Assembly (NCBI RefSeq): GCF_026552795.1
Contig: NZ_JANFPI010000001.1
Span: forward strand, 372,001 to 436,000
Length of the DNA: 64,000 bases
Direction: 5' to 3'
From: Ectorhizobium quercum
Lineage (GTDB): Bacteria > Pseudomonadota > Alphaproteobacteria > Rhizobiales > Rhizobiaceae
Of the stretch, positions 27,707-36,432 are shown in pieces. Position 1 is the stretch's first letter; each line of letters starts with the position of its first letter. A model generated the notes under the pieces. It did no database searches. It was not told where the DNA came from and saw nothing but the letters and a program-made list of their open reading frames with translations. The translations under genes were made by a program, and so were the position numbers.

Positions 27707-28795
27707 ATGAACGATGACGAGGTTGACGTGCTGGCCGATGATGCCGTTTTTCGTCGCGGATTGCCTCATGTCGCGAATGCGACGATCATGCCGGGTGATG
27801 ACGCAAGCCTTGTGCTTGCAAGGCTTCACGCTCACCTGCGCCAGCACGACGTCAGCGTTCGAAAGCTGAATGACACTCTTTTCGTTGAAATGCCGGACTT
27901 GTCGGCTGCCTTGCGATTATCCGACAGCAATATTTCCGTAGAGATCACAGCGGTCGATACCGATACGCTCTACTTTTCTAAACTATGGCTTGAGGACGCC
28001 GTTTCCGGGGCATGCGATGGTGAGGGGAGAATCGAATGGGGCGAGAACTGTCGCAGTTCCGTTCTTCCGCCTGGCCTTCTTGTATTGACGGTTGCTGGCG
28101 TAGAAGATCTTTCCCCGAAAAATCGTCGCATTACCTTTCGGACTTCTCATGCAGCGTCGTTCGACAGAGCGGATCGTATCCACCTGCGTCTCATGCTGAA
28201 TTTTCAGGAGGTCACGGCATCAGTCATCCGGTCGGATGCGAATGGAGAGCCAAGAGCGGATCATCCAAAACCTCTTTGGCGGACGTACACGATCTCTTCG
28301 GTCGATTCGGTTGCAGGCACGATCAATGTCGAATTCCTGCTGCATGGAGCGAACGGGCCGGGAGCAGACTGGGCCCGGCAGGCCAAACCACTGGATCGTG
28401 TGGGGGCTACCGGACCGATCGGCAAGGCACTTCGCCCGGCCCGATCCTATCTTCTTGCGGGAGATGAAACCGCTCTTCCCGCGATTCGTCGCCTTATCGC
28501 GTCTCTCGACGAAACCGTGACCGTAAAGCTTGTCGTGGAAGTCGCGACGCAGCAGGATACGATTCCTATGGAAAGTAAGGCTATGATCGAAACTCGGTGG
28601 CTTTATCGTGGAAAGCAGGGCTCCGCCAGTATCCTTCCGGATGTACTGCGTACGATGGAAATTCCTGCCGCATCCTCCCGACGGTTCGTCTGGGCCGCAT
28701 GTGAAGCAGATGCTGCGAAGCGCATTCGATCCGTTCTCTCCGACCGGGGCGTCAAGCCGGAAGAGCAATTGGTTGCGGCCTATTGGCATAGGTAG
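27707..28795 (+). CDS. DUF2218-siderophore-interacting protein fusion (ferric-siderophore reductase)
   Basis: This 362-residue cytoplasmic flavoprotein has a DUF2218-like N-terminal domain (about residues 20-110) and a ViuB/YqjH-like siderophore-interacting domain. The latter shows R-T-Y-T-I-S-S-V (FAD binding, about 194-201), S-Y-L-L-A-G-D-E-T-A-L-P-A-I-R-R-L-I (about 246-263) and an A-A-Y-W-H-R C-terminus. Such proteins reduce Fe(III) in imported siderophores to release the iron. It starts directly after the acyltransferase gene and is probably co-transcribed with rhtA. It supplies the iron-release step that the basic rhb/rht set lacks. Confidence 0.85.
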   Translation: MNDDEVDVLADDAVFRRGLPHVANATIMPGDDASLVLARLHAHLRQHDVSVRKLNDTLFVEMPDLSAALRLSDSNISVEITAVDTDTLYFSKLWLEDAVSGACDGEGRIEWGENCRSSVLPPGLLVLTVAGVEDLSPKNRRITFRTSHAASFDRADRIHLRLMLNFQEVTASVIRSDANGEPRADHPKPLWRTYTISSVDSVAGTINVEFLLHGANGPGADWARQAKPLDRVGATGPIGKALRPARSYLLAGDETALPAIRRLIASLDETVTVKLVVEVATQQDTIPMESKAMIETRWLYRGKQGSASILPDVLRTMEIPAASSRRFVWAACEADAAKRIRSVLSDRGVKPEEQLVAAYWHR

Positions 28796-28990
28796 TCCCC
28801 CCGTTCTGTGTTTCATAGCGGCAGTGGGAGGATGATGGCTGAGATTTCTCGCCCGATACGGATCTGCCTATGAAGGATGGTCGCGTAAACGAGGTAGATG
28901 TTGCCCGATCTGAAAATCAGCGATCGTGAAATTCAGGGGCGAACTACGGATCGTGTAGTAGATGGAGCGTCGTAGCGAGGAGACAAGTTC

Positions 28991-29031
28991 CGCAGACTAA
29001 ATCGCGGACTAATTTGATTTTCTAGTCTGCG
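28991..29031. repeat. Inverted repeat downstream of tRNA-Arg
   Basis: CGCAGACTA (28991-28999) and TAGTCTGCG (29023-29031) are perfect inverted arms with a 23-nt spacer that holds a further GCGGACTA. The element lies 26 nt beyond the tRNA 3' end in the transcription direction, inside a 261-nt gap with no recognisable gene. It may be a tRNA transcription end or a remnant; there is no strong T-run after it. Confidence 0.45.
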
Positions 29032-29056
29032 ATGATCGGCTAAGTTATTGAAAAAA

Positions 29057-29133
29057 TGGCGCACCCGAAGAGATTCGAACTCCTGACCCCCAGATTCGTA
29101 GTCTGGTGCTCTATCCAGCTGAGCTACGGGTGC
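29057..29133 (-). tRNA. tRNA-Arg(ACG)
   Basis: The minus strand folds as a 77-nt tRNA with encoded CCA. The acceptor stem is GCACCCG/CGGGTGC with discriminator G. The D-arm contains TAGCTCAGCTGGATAGAGCA, the anticodon stem is CCAGA/TCTGG with loop CTACGAA (anticodon ACG, read as ICG after editing), and the T-arm contains GTTCGAATC. Its 3' end faces the siderophore locus. Confidence 0.97.
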
Positions 29134-29178
29134 GTGCCGTTTCGGCGGTGGCGAGCGGCGTTGCGCTTGCGTGGCGAT

Positions 29179-29207
29179 CCTCTAAAACGTCGCCGGTTCG
29201 ATTGCAA
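29179..29207 (-). promoter_or_regulatory. Probable sigma-70 promoter of tRNA-Arg
   Basis: On the minus strand TTGCAA (29207-29202), a 17-nt spacer and TAGAGG (29184-29179) lie about 46 nt before the tRNA 5' end. Spacing is ideal and the hexamers are moderately good. Confidence 0.4.
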
Positions 29208-29275
29208 GCGAATTTCTCCGCACGAGGAAATTTTTTCGGGAAGAAATATGTAACCTGTTGATTATACGGGAAATG

Positions 29276-30757
29276 TCAGCTTCTCCGCTGGCGGTAGTCA
29301 TGCAGGGAGACCGGGCGGTCGGGAATTTCTATCCGGAATTCCGTGCCCGGCGTCGATTTCTCGACCAGTGCGATCGTGCCGCCATGCGCCAGAACGAGCT
29401 CGCGGGCGATGACGAGGCCAAGTCCCGTGCCGCCCGAGCGCACGCCGCCGCGGAAGGGCCGGAACAGGTTCTCGCGTGCCTTGTCGGGCATGCCCGGGCC
29501 GGTATCGTCCACGGATATGGCCACCACCGTGCCCCGCCTTTCAGCGGAAACGGTGATGCGGCGCGGCAGCGACGGATCGCCCGGTATCATCGAGGCGAGT
29601 GCCTGATGGGCATTGCGGCAGAGATTGTTGATGACGCGGAAAAGCTGCTCGCTGTCGGCGTCCACCTCGAGACCGGGGTCGATGGCGATGACGAATTCGA
29701 TGCCGCCCGCGGCGTCGAGGCCCAGCATGTCGCGCACCTCGCGCGCCAGCGCCGCAAGCGGCAGGCGTCGCCGTTTCGGCTCGGCCTCGGTGGTCTGGCC
29801 ATAGGAGAGCACTTCGTTCGTATAGCCCACCGCCCGGTCGATGGTGCGCAGCAGCTTCGGGGCGAAATTGCGGACCATCGGATCGTCCACGTCGACCAGC
29901 CGGTCCGATATGAGCTGGGCGGAGGCGAGAATGTTGCGCATGTCGTGGTTGATCTTGGAGACGGCCAGCCCGAGATCGGCGAGGTTCTTCTGCTGCTTGA
30001 GCGTCCGTTGCAGTTCGGTCTGCATGGCCGCGAGGTGCTGGCCGGCAATGGTCAGCTCGTCGCCGCCCGTGTCGGGCACCATGATGCGGGCCGGATCGGA
30101 CGGGTCGGCGGAAAAATCGCTCATGCTGTTGGTCAGCCTGCGCACGGGTCGGATCATCATGCGGTTGATCGACACGTAGATGAGCCCTGCCGTGATGAGC
30201 GAAATCACCAGCGAGATGGCGAACACGTTGCGGGCATAGACGAGCATGGCGCGGCGCAACGGCTCGTCCGGCATCACCAGCTCGACCACCATGTCGGTGT
30301 CGCCCAGGGTGCCGTAGGCGCGTATCAGCCGCGAGCCGCCGAACAGAAGCGTGTCGAACGCGTCGCTGACGGTTGCCACGAGGGCGGTGTGGCCGACGTC
30401 GTAATGGCCGTCCACCTCGCCCGGCATGTCCTCCGACACCGCGATCAGCCGCGACGTGCCGTCCTTGCGCAGCACGATGGCGCGGGCGCCCGTCGCCAGC
30501 AGCGTGTCGGCCTGGACCGAAGGGGGGAGTTCCGCCTGAAGACCGTCGATCACCACCCCGGCCGCGGCGGCGATGGCGAGGTGGTCCTGAAGCCAGCGCA
30601 GGCGCATGGAGGCGATGGACGGCACGAAGATCAGCACTTCCGCCAGCATGACGAAGACGACCGTCAGCGCCAGCAGCCGGCCGGAAAGGCCGCGGAAAAA
30701 GCCCGGCAGGCGTTCGATCGCCCGCTGCCCGTGCTCCGCTTCGGCTTTCTGGTCCAT
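29276..30757 (-). CDS. Membrane sensor histidine kinase without an adjacent response regulator
   Basis: This 493-residue protein has membrane segments at about 27-48 and 176-197 flanking a periplasmic sensor of some 125 residues, then a HAMP linker, a dimerisation domain with K-I-N-H-D-M-R-N-I-L (phosphoacceptor H271) and a HATPase domain with N-N-L-C-R-N-A-H (N box), D-D-T-G-P-G-M (G1) and G-G-T-G-L-G-L (G2). The usual proline after the H box is isoleucine, a variant seen in some kinases. No receiver gene is adjacent: the neighbours are tRNA-Arg and a chemoreceptor. The signal is unknown. Confidence 0.9.
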   Translation of the reverse strand: MDQKAEAEHGQRAIERLPGFFRGLSGRLLALTVVFVMLAEVLIFVPSIASMRLRWLQDHLAIAAAAGVVIDGLQAELPPSVQADTLLATGARAIVLRKDGTSRLIAVSEDMPGEVDGHYDVGHTALVATVSDAFDTLLFGGSRLIRAYGTLGDTDMVVELVMPDEPLRRAMLVYARNVFAISLVISLITAGLIYVSINRMMIRPVRRLTNSMSDFSADPSDPARIMVPDTGGDELTIAGQHLAAMQTELQRTLKQQKNLADLGLAVSKINHDMRNILASAQLISDRLVDVDDPMVRNFAPKLLRTIDRAVGYTNEVLSYGQTTEAEPKRRRLPLAALAREVRDMLGLDAAGGIEFVIAIDPGLEVDADSEQLFRVINNLCRNAHQALASMIPGDPSLPRRITVSAERRGTVVAISVDDTGPGMPDKARENLFRPFRGGVRSGGTGLGLVIARELVLAHGGTIALVEKSTPGTEFRIEIPDRPVSLHDYRQRRS

Positions 30758-30895
30758 CGTCCGGCTTTGCCTTTCTGGCGTCTCGCCGCCGGAGGGTCGT
30801 CACGCCCCCGGGCAACGGTTTGCTTATGCGCCTATTCTAAAGCGCTGCACCGCGATTTCCAGCCCCCTGTCGCGGCGAAAGGAAGCAGCCGGCGA

Positions 30896-32893
30896 TCAGA
30901 ACTCCTGCCAGTCGCCGGACGCCCGGGCAAGCGGCGGCGCGGCGAAGGCCGCGGCAGCCCTGGCAGCCATCTCCCGCGCCGGTGAGGCGACCGGCGCGGT
31001 GCCGGCGCGGACGGCGGCGGGACGCGGTGTCTTTGCTTCGCCCAGCCGGAAGCGGTCCACCAGGCTGAGCAACCGTTGCGCGTCGGACGAGAGCCGGGAC
31101 GTGGCGGCGGAGGTCTCCTCCACCATCGCGGCGTTCTGTTGCGTCACCTGGTCCATCTGGTTGATCGCCGTATTGATTTCCTTGAGCCCCGAGGACTGTT
31201 CGGAGGCGGCCGTCGCGATCGACTGGATGTGGTCGTTGATCGTCAGAACGCGGGTCTCGATCCCCGAAAGCGCCGTGCCGGTCTGCTGCACCAGCGTGAC
31301 GCCGCTCTTCACGGCATCGCCGGATTTGGAAATCAGCTCCTTGATGTCCTTTGCGGCGGTTGCCGAGCGCTGGGCGAGTTCGCGCACTTCCTGCGCCACG
31401 ACGGCGAACCCCTTGCCGGCCTCGCCGGCGCGGGCGGCCTCGACCCCGGCGTTCAGCGCGAGAAGATTGGTCTGGAAGGCGATCTCGTCGATGACGTTGA
31501 TGATCTGGGTAATTTCGCCGGACGCCTGTTCGATGCGGTTCATGGCGGCGATGGCGTCGCGGACGATGGCGCCGGATTCGGCGGCGCTGCGGTTCGCTTC
31601 GGCCACCATCGTGCTGGCTTCCTGCGCGCGCTCCGACGAGGCGGTCACGACGGCGGTGATCTCGTCCAGCGCGGCGGAGGTTTCCTCCAGCGCGGCGGCC
31701 TGCTGCTCGGTGCGCCTGGAAAGATCGTCGGCGGCGCTGCGCAGTTCCCCGGCATTGGCCTCGATCTGGTCGGTATTGGCGCGAACGTCGCCGAGAGCGG
31801 CGCGGAGCGCGTCAAGGGCGCTGTTGAAGTTGCGCTGAAGGTCTGCGAAGGCGCCGCGGAATTCGCCGCGCATGCCCCGGGTCAGATCGCCTTCGGCCAG
31901 CCAGGACACGGCTTCGCCGGTCTGCGTCAGGCCGGTTTCCACGCCGTTCAGCAGCGCGTTGACGTTTGCCGCGAAACGGTCGAGGTTCTCGTCGTCGTAG
32001 GTCTTGTCGATGCGGCGGCTGAAATCGCCCTCGGCGGCGGCCGCGACGACGACGGAAAGCCCGGCCTGAAGGTCGTCGCTGCGCGCCCGCATGGCTTTTT
32101 CCTCGCTGTCGCGGCGCTGGATTTCCAGTCCGTTGTCGCGGAAGACAGCGACGGCGCCGGCCATCGCGCCGATCTCGTCCCGGCGTCCGGTATGCGGAAT
32201 GTCCGTCTCGTAGCGACCGTCGGCGACTTCGCGCATCGACGTCGTGATCTCGCGGATGGGCCGGCTGATCTGCCGGTTGGCGACATAGAAGCCGGCGCCC
32301 GTTCCGGTGACGATGCCGAAGGCCGTGACGCCGAGCACGAGTTCCACGATCATGGTGGAAAAGCTGGCGAGGCTGGCGGTCACGGCGGTGAGTTCGGCCT
32401 TGTCGGAATCCACGATGGAATCGATCGCCGCCTGGAAATTCCTGCGGTTGGCGCGGTTGGCCTCGTTGTTGCCCTGGGTGTTGGCGGCGGCGGGACCTTC
32501 CGTTTCGGCCAGACGCACCGTTTCCGAGCGGAACGCCTCGAATTCGCGGGCCTGCTGGACCATCCTGTCGAATTCGGCGCGCTGCGTGGCGGGAACCAGC
32601 TTGTCCCATTCGGCCAGCAGGCCGCGAATGTCGGAGAGGGTGCTCGTGAGGCCGTCGCCGAACCTTTTCGCATCCTCGGAGCTTTTCGAGGCGTAGATCC
32701 CGCGGGCCTCCATGACGACCGCCGTCACGAGCCGGTTGAGCCGCTCGCCCTGGTAGGCGCGCGTCGCCGCCGTTTCGTAGGCTTGCGACTTGCTGTGATA
32801 CTGGGAAAGAGCATAAAGCGAAACGATGCTCACGATGATGGCCATGAGGCTGGCAAAGGCCACCAGCAGATTGATCTTGCGTCCGATACTCAA
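30896..32893 (-). CDS. Methyl-accepting chemotaxis protein with CheR/CheB-tethering tail
   Basis: This 665-residue chemoreceptor has membrane segments at about 8-30 and 181-204, a periplasmic helical-bundle-like sensor, HAMP regions, and the MCP signalling hairpin near residues 469-508 ([19 protein letters not shown]). It ends in D-W-Q-E-F, the xWxxF pentapeptide that docks CheR/CheB. The start is TTG at 32893, with GGAGG 8 nt upstream on the minus strand; a longer frame upstream has no such signal. Its ligand is unknown. It is a stand-alone gene with no che genes nearby. Confidence 0.92.
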   Translation of the reverse strand: MSIGRKINLLVAFASLMAIIVSIVSLYALSQYHSKSQAYETAATRAYQGERLNRLVTAVVMEARGIYASKSSEDAKRFGDGLTSTLSDIRGLLAEWDKLVPATQRAEFDRMVQQAREFEAFRSETVRLAETEGPAAANTQGNNEANRANRRNFQAAIDSIVDSDKAELTAVTASLASFSTMIVELVLGVTAFGIVTGTGAGFYVANRQISRPIREITTSMREVADGRYETDIPHTGRRDEIGAMAGAVAVFRDNGLEIQRRDSEEKAMRARSDDLQAGLSVVVAAAAEGDFSRRIDKTYDDENLDRFAANVNALLNGVETGLTQTGEAVSWLAEGDLTRGMRGEFRGAFADLQRNFNSALDALRAALGDVRANTDQIEANAGELRSAADDLSRRTEQQAAALEETSAALDEITAVVTASSERAQEASTMVAEANRSAAESGAIVRDAIAAMNRIEQASGEITQIINVIDEIAFQTNLLALNAGVEAARAGEAGKGFAVVAQEVRELAQRSATAAKDIKELISKSGDAVKSGVTLVQQTGTALSGIETRVLTINDHIQSIATAASEQSSGLKEINTAINQMDQVTQQNAAMVEETSAATSRLSSDAQRLLSLVDRFRLGEAKTPRPAAVRAGTAPVASPAREMAARAAAAFAAPPLARASGDWQEF

Positions 32894-33046
32894 GGGATTG
32901 TCCTCCACATATCCTGCAAGCGGCCGGATGTTCTCCCCTGCATTCGCACCGCTTGCGTTTCCTGCCCAGTCTACGGCGCCGTGCTTAACGAAGCGTTGGG
33001 GTCCTCTTCCCAAAAATAGTGTGATCCGGCTTTCGCCCTGCGGCGA

Positions 33047-33076
33047 TTGACTTTTCGGGCCGCATGCCCTTATAAG
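33047..33076 (+). promoter_or_regulatory. Sigma-70 promoter of rpmH
   Basis: TTGACT (33047-33052), a 17-nt spacer, and TTATAA (33070-33075) lie about 110 nt upstream of the rpmH ATG. Hexamers and spacing are close to consensus, as expected for a ribosomal protein gene. Confidence 0.65.
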
Positions 33077-33185
33077 CCGGCACGTTCGGCCGCTTGCCGC
33101 CTGCCTTCCGGGCAAAGGTAATGCACCGTTCGGCAATCATAACGCTCAGATCAAGAAGGGCCGCACTCCGCGGTATTTAAATAAC

Positions 33186-33326
33186 ATGGCTACAAAGCGT
33201 ACCTATCAGCCTTCCAAGCTCGTCCGTAAGCGTCGTCACGGCTTCCGTGCGCGCATGGCAACCAAGGGCGGCCGCGCCGTTCTGAACGCCCGCCGCGCCC
33301 GCGGCCGCAAGCGTCTGTCGGCTTGA
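33186..33326 (+). CDS. rpmH: Ribosomal protein bL34
   Basis: This 46-residue protein is the small basic bL34 of the large ribosomal subunit: [20 protein letters not shown], then A-T-K-G-G-R and R-R-A-R-G-R-K-R-L. Length and sequence are normal for the family. It precedes rnpA by 91 nt, the arrangement conserved across bacteria, with a strong promoter upstream. Confidence 0.98.
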   Translation: MATKRTYQPSKLVRKRRHGFRARMATKGGRAVLNARRARGRKRLSA

Positions 33327-33417
33327 TGCCTCGCGCCCCGATCCTTGTCGCCGAGGTCCGGGGATGAACGCGCCGGCAGGGTTCCGGCCCTTCCGGTGAT
33401 GTCTTGAGGTTGCCGGA

Positions 33418-33810
33418 ATGACGGACCCACAGACTTTGGAACAGATGCCCGGGCGGCTGAAAAGCCGGCCGGAATTTCTCGCCGTCAGGGAGGGCGAGAA
33501 GCGCCGGGGTCCCCTGTTTCTTCTCGAGGTGCTCGACCGGCGGCGTCCCGACACGCCCCCGCGGGCCGGCTTCACGGTCACGAAGAAGCAGGGCAATGCG
33601 GTCGAGAGAAACCGGATGAAGCGGCGTCTCAGGGAGGCTGTCAGGCTCCATGCCGCAATTGCAATGCAGCCCGGACATGATTATGTGATCGTCGCCCGTC
33701 GGGAGGCGCTGACGGCGCCGTTCGATCGTCTGGCAAACGAACTTGTCGCGCGCGTGAAAGGCCGGCCCGGTCCAAAGCGAAGTCAGGGCAAAGGCCCCAG
33801 GAAAGAGTGA
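33418..33810 (+). CDS. rnpA: Ribonuclease P protein component
   Basis: This 130-residue basic protein is the protein subunit of RNase P, which matures tRNA 5' ends. Conserved elements are [11 protein letters not shown] near the start, [23 protein letters not shown] (the RNA-binding RNR motif, about residues 51-73) and D-Y-V-I-V-A-R near 98. Its stop shares a base with the yidC start (TGATG). Confidence 0.97.
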   Translation: MTDPQTLEQMPGRLKSRPEFLAVREGEKRRGPLFLLEVLDRRRPDTPPRAGFTVTKKQGNAVERNRMKRRLREAVRLHAAIAMQPGHDYVIVARREALTAPFDRLANELVARVKGRPGPKRSQGKGPRKE

Positions 33811-35612
33811 TGGAAAAGAATCGAAATTATCTGGTGGCGATCGTCCTGTCCGTGATCATCGTGCTCGCCTGGCAGTTTCTTTACATGGGCCCGCGTCTGG
33901 AGCGGCGCCAGGCCCAGGAAGCGGAACGCGCCGCCCAGACGCAGACGCAGCCCCAGACCGCGCAGCCGGGCGGGGCGGGTTCCGCAACCGGCGGTGCCGG
34001 CGTTCCCTCGGCAACCACGGCCGCGCAGCCCCTCTCGCGCGACGAGGCGCTTGCCCGCTCGGCCCGCGTCGAGATCGACACGCCCTCCATTTCCGGCACG
34101 CTCAATCTGACCGGTGCCCGCTTGGACGACATCCACCTGAAGGAATATCGGGAGACGGTCGAGCAGACGAGCCCGATCATCACGCTTTTTTCCCCCTCCG
34201 ATGCCCCGAACAGCTATTTCGCCGAACTCGGCTTCGTGAGAAGCGAGACGTCCGGCACCGTGCCCGGCCCGGCGACGGTCTGGGAAGTGGCCGAAGGTTC
34301 GCGGCTGACGGATACGACGCCGGTCACGCTGCGCTTCGTGAACGAGAAGGGCGTGACCTTCACCCGCCGGATCGAGGTGGACGAGCATTACCTCTTCACC
34401 GTCACCGACCGTATCGAGAATGCCGGTTCCGAGCCGGTGACGCTGGCCTCCTATGGCCGCATTACCCGCGCCAACAAGCCGACGACGCCCTCCATCTACG
34501 TTCTGCACGAAGGCTTCCTCGGCGTCATCGGCAGGGACGGCTCCTTCATCGAGGAGCATTACGACAGCGTCGACGAGAAGCCGATCGAGAACGCCAAGGC
34601 GACCGGCGGCTGGATCGGCATCACCGACAAGTACTGGGCCGCCGCCCTCGTGCCGCCGCAGGACGCGGTCTTCGATTCCCGCTTCGCGCATTTCAAGGAC
34701 GGTCAGCCGCGCTACCAGGCGGACTACCGCAACGAGGATTTTTCCGTTGCGCCCGGCCAGCCGGTCGAGCTTCAGACCCGCGTCTTCGCCGGGGCCAAGG
34801 AAGTACCGATCGTCGATGCCTATGAGGAGCAGTACGCCATCCCGCGCTTCGACCTGATGATCGACTGGGGCTGGTTCTATTTCATCACCAAGCCGATGTT
34901 CAAGCTGATGGACTACTTCTATCGCTACATCGGCAACTTCGGCGTCGCGATTCTGCTGACGACCGTCGTCGTGAAGCTGATCTTCTTCCCCCTCGCCAAC
35001 AAGCAATATGCCTCTATGGCGAACATGAAGCGCGTCCAGCCGAAGCTGGAGGAGCTGAAGGCGAAGTTCGGCGACGACCGCATGGGCCTCCAGCAGGCGA
35101 TGATGGAGCTTTACAAGACGGAGAAGATCAATCCGCTGGCCGGCTGCTGGCCGCTGCTCCTGCAAATTCCGGTGTTCTTCGCGCTCTACAAGGTGATCTA
35201 CGTCACCATCGAAATGCGCCACGCGCCGTTCTTCGGCTGGATCCAGGACCTTTCGGCGCCCGATCCGACGACGCTGTTCAACCTGTTCGGCCTGCTGCCC
35301 TACGATGTTCCGGCCTTCCTGCATCTCGGGATCTGGCCGATCATCATGGGCATCACCATGTTCGTGCAGATGCGCATGAACCCGACGCCGCCAGACCCGA
35401 CGCAGGCGATGATCTTCAACTGGATGCCGCTGGTCTTCACCTTCATGCTGGCGAGCTTCCCGGCCGGTCTGGTGATCTACTGGGCCTGGAACAACACGCT
35501 CTCGGTCGCCCAGCAGGCCTTGATCATGAAGAAGCACGGCGCGAAGATCGAGCTGTTCGACAATCTCAAGGGCCTGTTCCGACGAAAGGGATCGGCGCCC
35601 ACCGAGAAGTGA
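33810..35612 (+). CDS. yidC: Membrane protein insertase YidC
   Basis: This 600-residue inner-membrane insertase helps fold and insert membrane proteins, alone or with SecYEG. An N-terminal membrane anchor lies at about residues 6-24 (Y-L-V-A-I-V-L-S-V-I), followed by a Gln/Thr/Pro-rich linker, a large periplasmic beta-sandwich, and a C-terminal five-helix core (from N-F-G-V-A-I-L-L-T-T near 373) with the conserved L-L-Q-I-P-V-F-F-A-L-Y segment. ATG 33810 overlaps the rnpA stop; a GTG one codon earlier is possible. A terminator follows at once. Confidence 0.97.
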   Translation: MEKNRNYLVAIVLSVIIVLAWQFLYMGPRLERRQAQEAERAAQTQTQPQTAQPGGAGSATGGAGVPSATTAAQPLSRDEALARSARVEIDTPSISGTLNLTGARLDDIHLKEYRETVEQTSPIITLFSPSDAPNSYFAELGFVRSETSGTVPGPATVWEVAEGSRLTDTTPVTLRFVNEKGVTFTRRIEVDEHYLFTVTDRIENAGSEPVTLASYGRITRANKPTTPSIYVLHEGFLGVIGRDGSFIEEHYDSVDEKPIENAKATGGWIGITDKYWAAALVPPQDAVFDSRFAHFKDGQPRYQADYRNEDFSVAPGQPVELQTRVFAGAKEVPIVDAYEEQYAIPRFDLMIDWGWFYFITKPMFKLMDYFYRYIGNFGVAILLTTVVVKLIFFPLANKQYASMANMKRVQPKLEELKAKFGDDRMGLQQAMMELYKTEKINPLAGCWPLLLQIPVFFALYKVIYVTIEMRHAPFFGWIQDLSAPDPTTLFNLFGLLPYDVPAFLHLGIWPIIMGITMFVQMRMNPTPPDPTQAMIFNWMPLVFTFMLASFPAGLVIYWAWNNTLSVAQQALIMKKHGAKIELFDNLKGLFRRKGSAPTEK

Positions 35613-35617
35613 AATCG

Positions 35618-35644
35618 AACCCCGGGGCCGGTCCCCGGGGTTTT
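35618..35644 (+). terminator. Rho-independent terminator after yidC
   Basis: AACCCCGGGG (35618-35627), loop CCGGT, CCCCGGGGTT (35633-35642) and a run of four T (35641-35644). It lies 5 nt after the yidC stop. Confidence 0.88.
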
Positions 35645-35696
35645 GCTTGATGAAGCGGGATCGTCAGGGTCCCGGACGCAGCGAGGACAAGCGAAC

Positions 35697-36356
35697 ATGG
35701 CCGAGGCCGACCGCAAGACTGAACGACCGATCTTCGGCCATCCCTGGGTGTTCATCCGGGGCGTGCCGTCGATGAAGTTCCTGCCGCCGGAAGGCCCGCT
35801 GGAAATTGCCTTCGCCGGCCGTTCGAATGTCGGCAAGTCGTCGCTGATCAATGCGCTGGTCGGCCAGAAAGGGCTGGCGCGTACCTCGAATACGCCGGGC
35901 CGCACGCAGGAACTGAACTATTTCGTGCCCGACGGCTATTCGGGGCAGGGCGACGACCTGCCGCCGGCGGCGCTGGTCGACATGCCCGGATACGGCTATG
36001 CGCAGGCTCCGAAGGAGCAGGTGGATGCCTGGACGAAGCTGGTCTTCGACTATCTGCGCGGCCGCGCCACCCTGAAGCGCGTCTACGTGCTGATCGACAG
36101 CCGTCACGGCATCAAGAAGAACGACGAGGAAGTGCTGAGCCTGCTCGACAAGGCGGCCGTTTCCTATCAGATCGTTCTGACCAAGACGGACAAGATCAAG
36201 GCGGCCGGCGTGCCGCGGCTGATATCCGAAACGGCGGCGAAGATCGCCAAGCGCCCGGCGGCCTATCCGGAAATCCTGGCCACATCGTCGGAGAAAGCCT
36301 CGGGCCTCGACGAATTGCGCGCCGAGATCGCCCGGACGCTCGGCCTGCCCGGCTGA
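35697..36356 (+). CDS. yihA: Ribosome biogenesis GTP-binding protein YihA/YsxC (EngB)
   Basis: This 219-residue GTPase assists assembly of the 50S subunit. Seen: G1 [10 protein letters not shown] (about 43-52), G2-region T-P-G-R-T-Q-E-L, G3 D-M-P-G-Y-G-Y, G4 T-K-T-D-K and a G5-like A-T-S-S-E. The ATG at 35697 gives the family's normal length; 18 in-frame codons upstream lack conserved sequence. Its stop abuts the dispersed repeat copy B. Gene order with yidC and argB is standard for Rhizobiaceae. Confidence 0.96.
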   Translation: MAEADRKTERPIFGHPWVFIRGVPSMKFLPPEGPLEIAFAGRSNVGKSSLINALVGQKGLARTSNTPGRTQELNYFVPDGYSGQGDDLPPAALVDMPGYGYAQAPKEQVDAWTKLVFDYLRGRATLKRVYVLIDSRHGIKKNDEEVLSLLDKAAVSYQIVLTKTDKIKAAGVPRLISETAAKIAKRPAAYPEILATSSEKASGLDELRAEIARTLGLPG

Positions 36357-36432
36357 ACCGCTTCATCTCATTGTCTTGAGGCGATTCCGGACGGAAATCG
36401 GCCGCGCACTTTTCCCGGAATTGCTTTAATCG
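36357..36432 (-). repeat. Dispersed rhizobial intergenic repeat, copy B
   Basis: Read on the minus strand this begins CGATTAAAGCAATTCCGGG, continues AAAAGTG and TTTCCGTCCGGAAT, and ends near GAAGCGGTTC. It matches copy A (64-141) at 43 of 52 core positions, including the CGATTA before AGCAA. It fills the space between the convergent yihA and anti-sigma genes. The TAA stop of the anti-sigma gene (36428-36426) lies in its first bases. Confidence 0.75.

Noticed and set aside
29057..29133. tRNA-Arg as a proven attachment site of a siderophore island
   Set aside because: No integrase and no duplicate of the tRNA 3' end were found within the window, so it is listed only as a low-interest finding.
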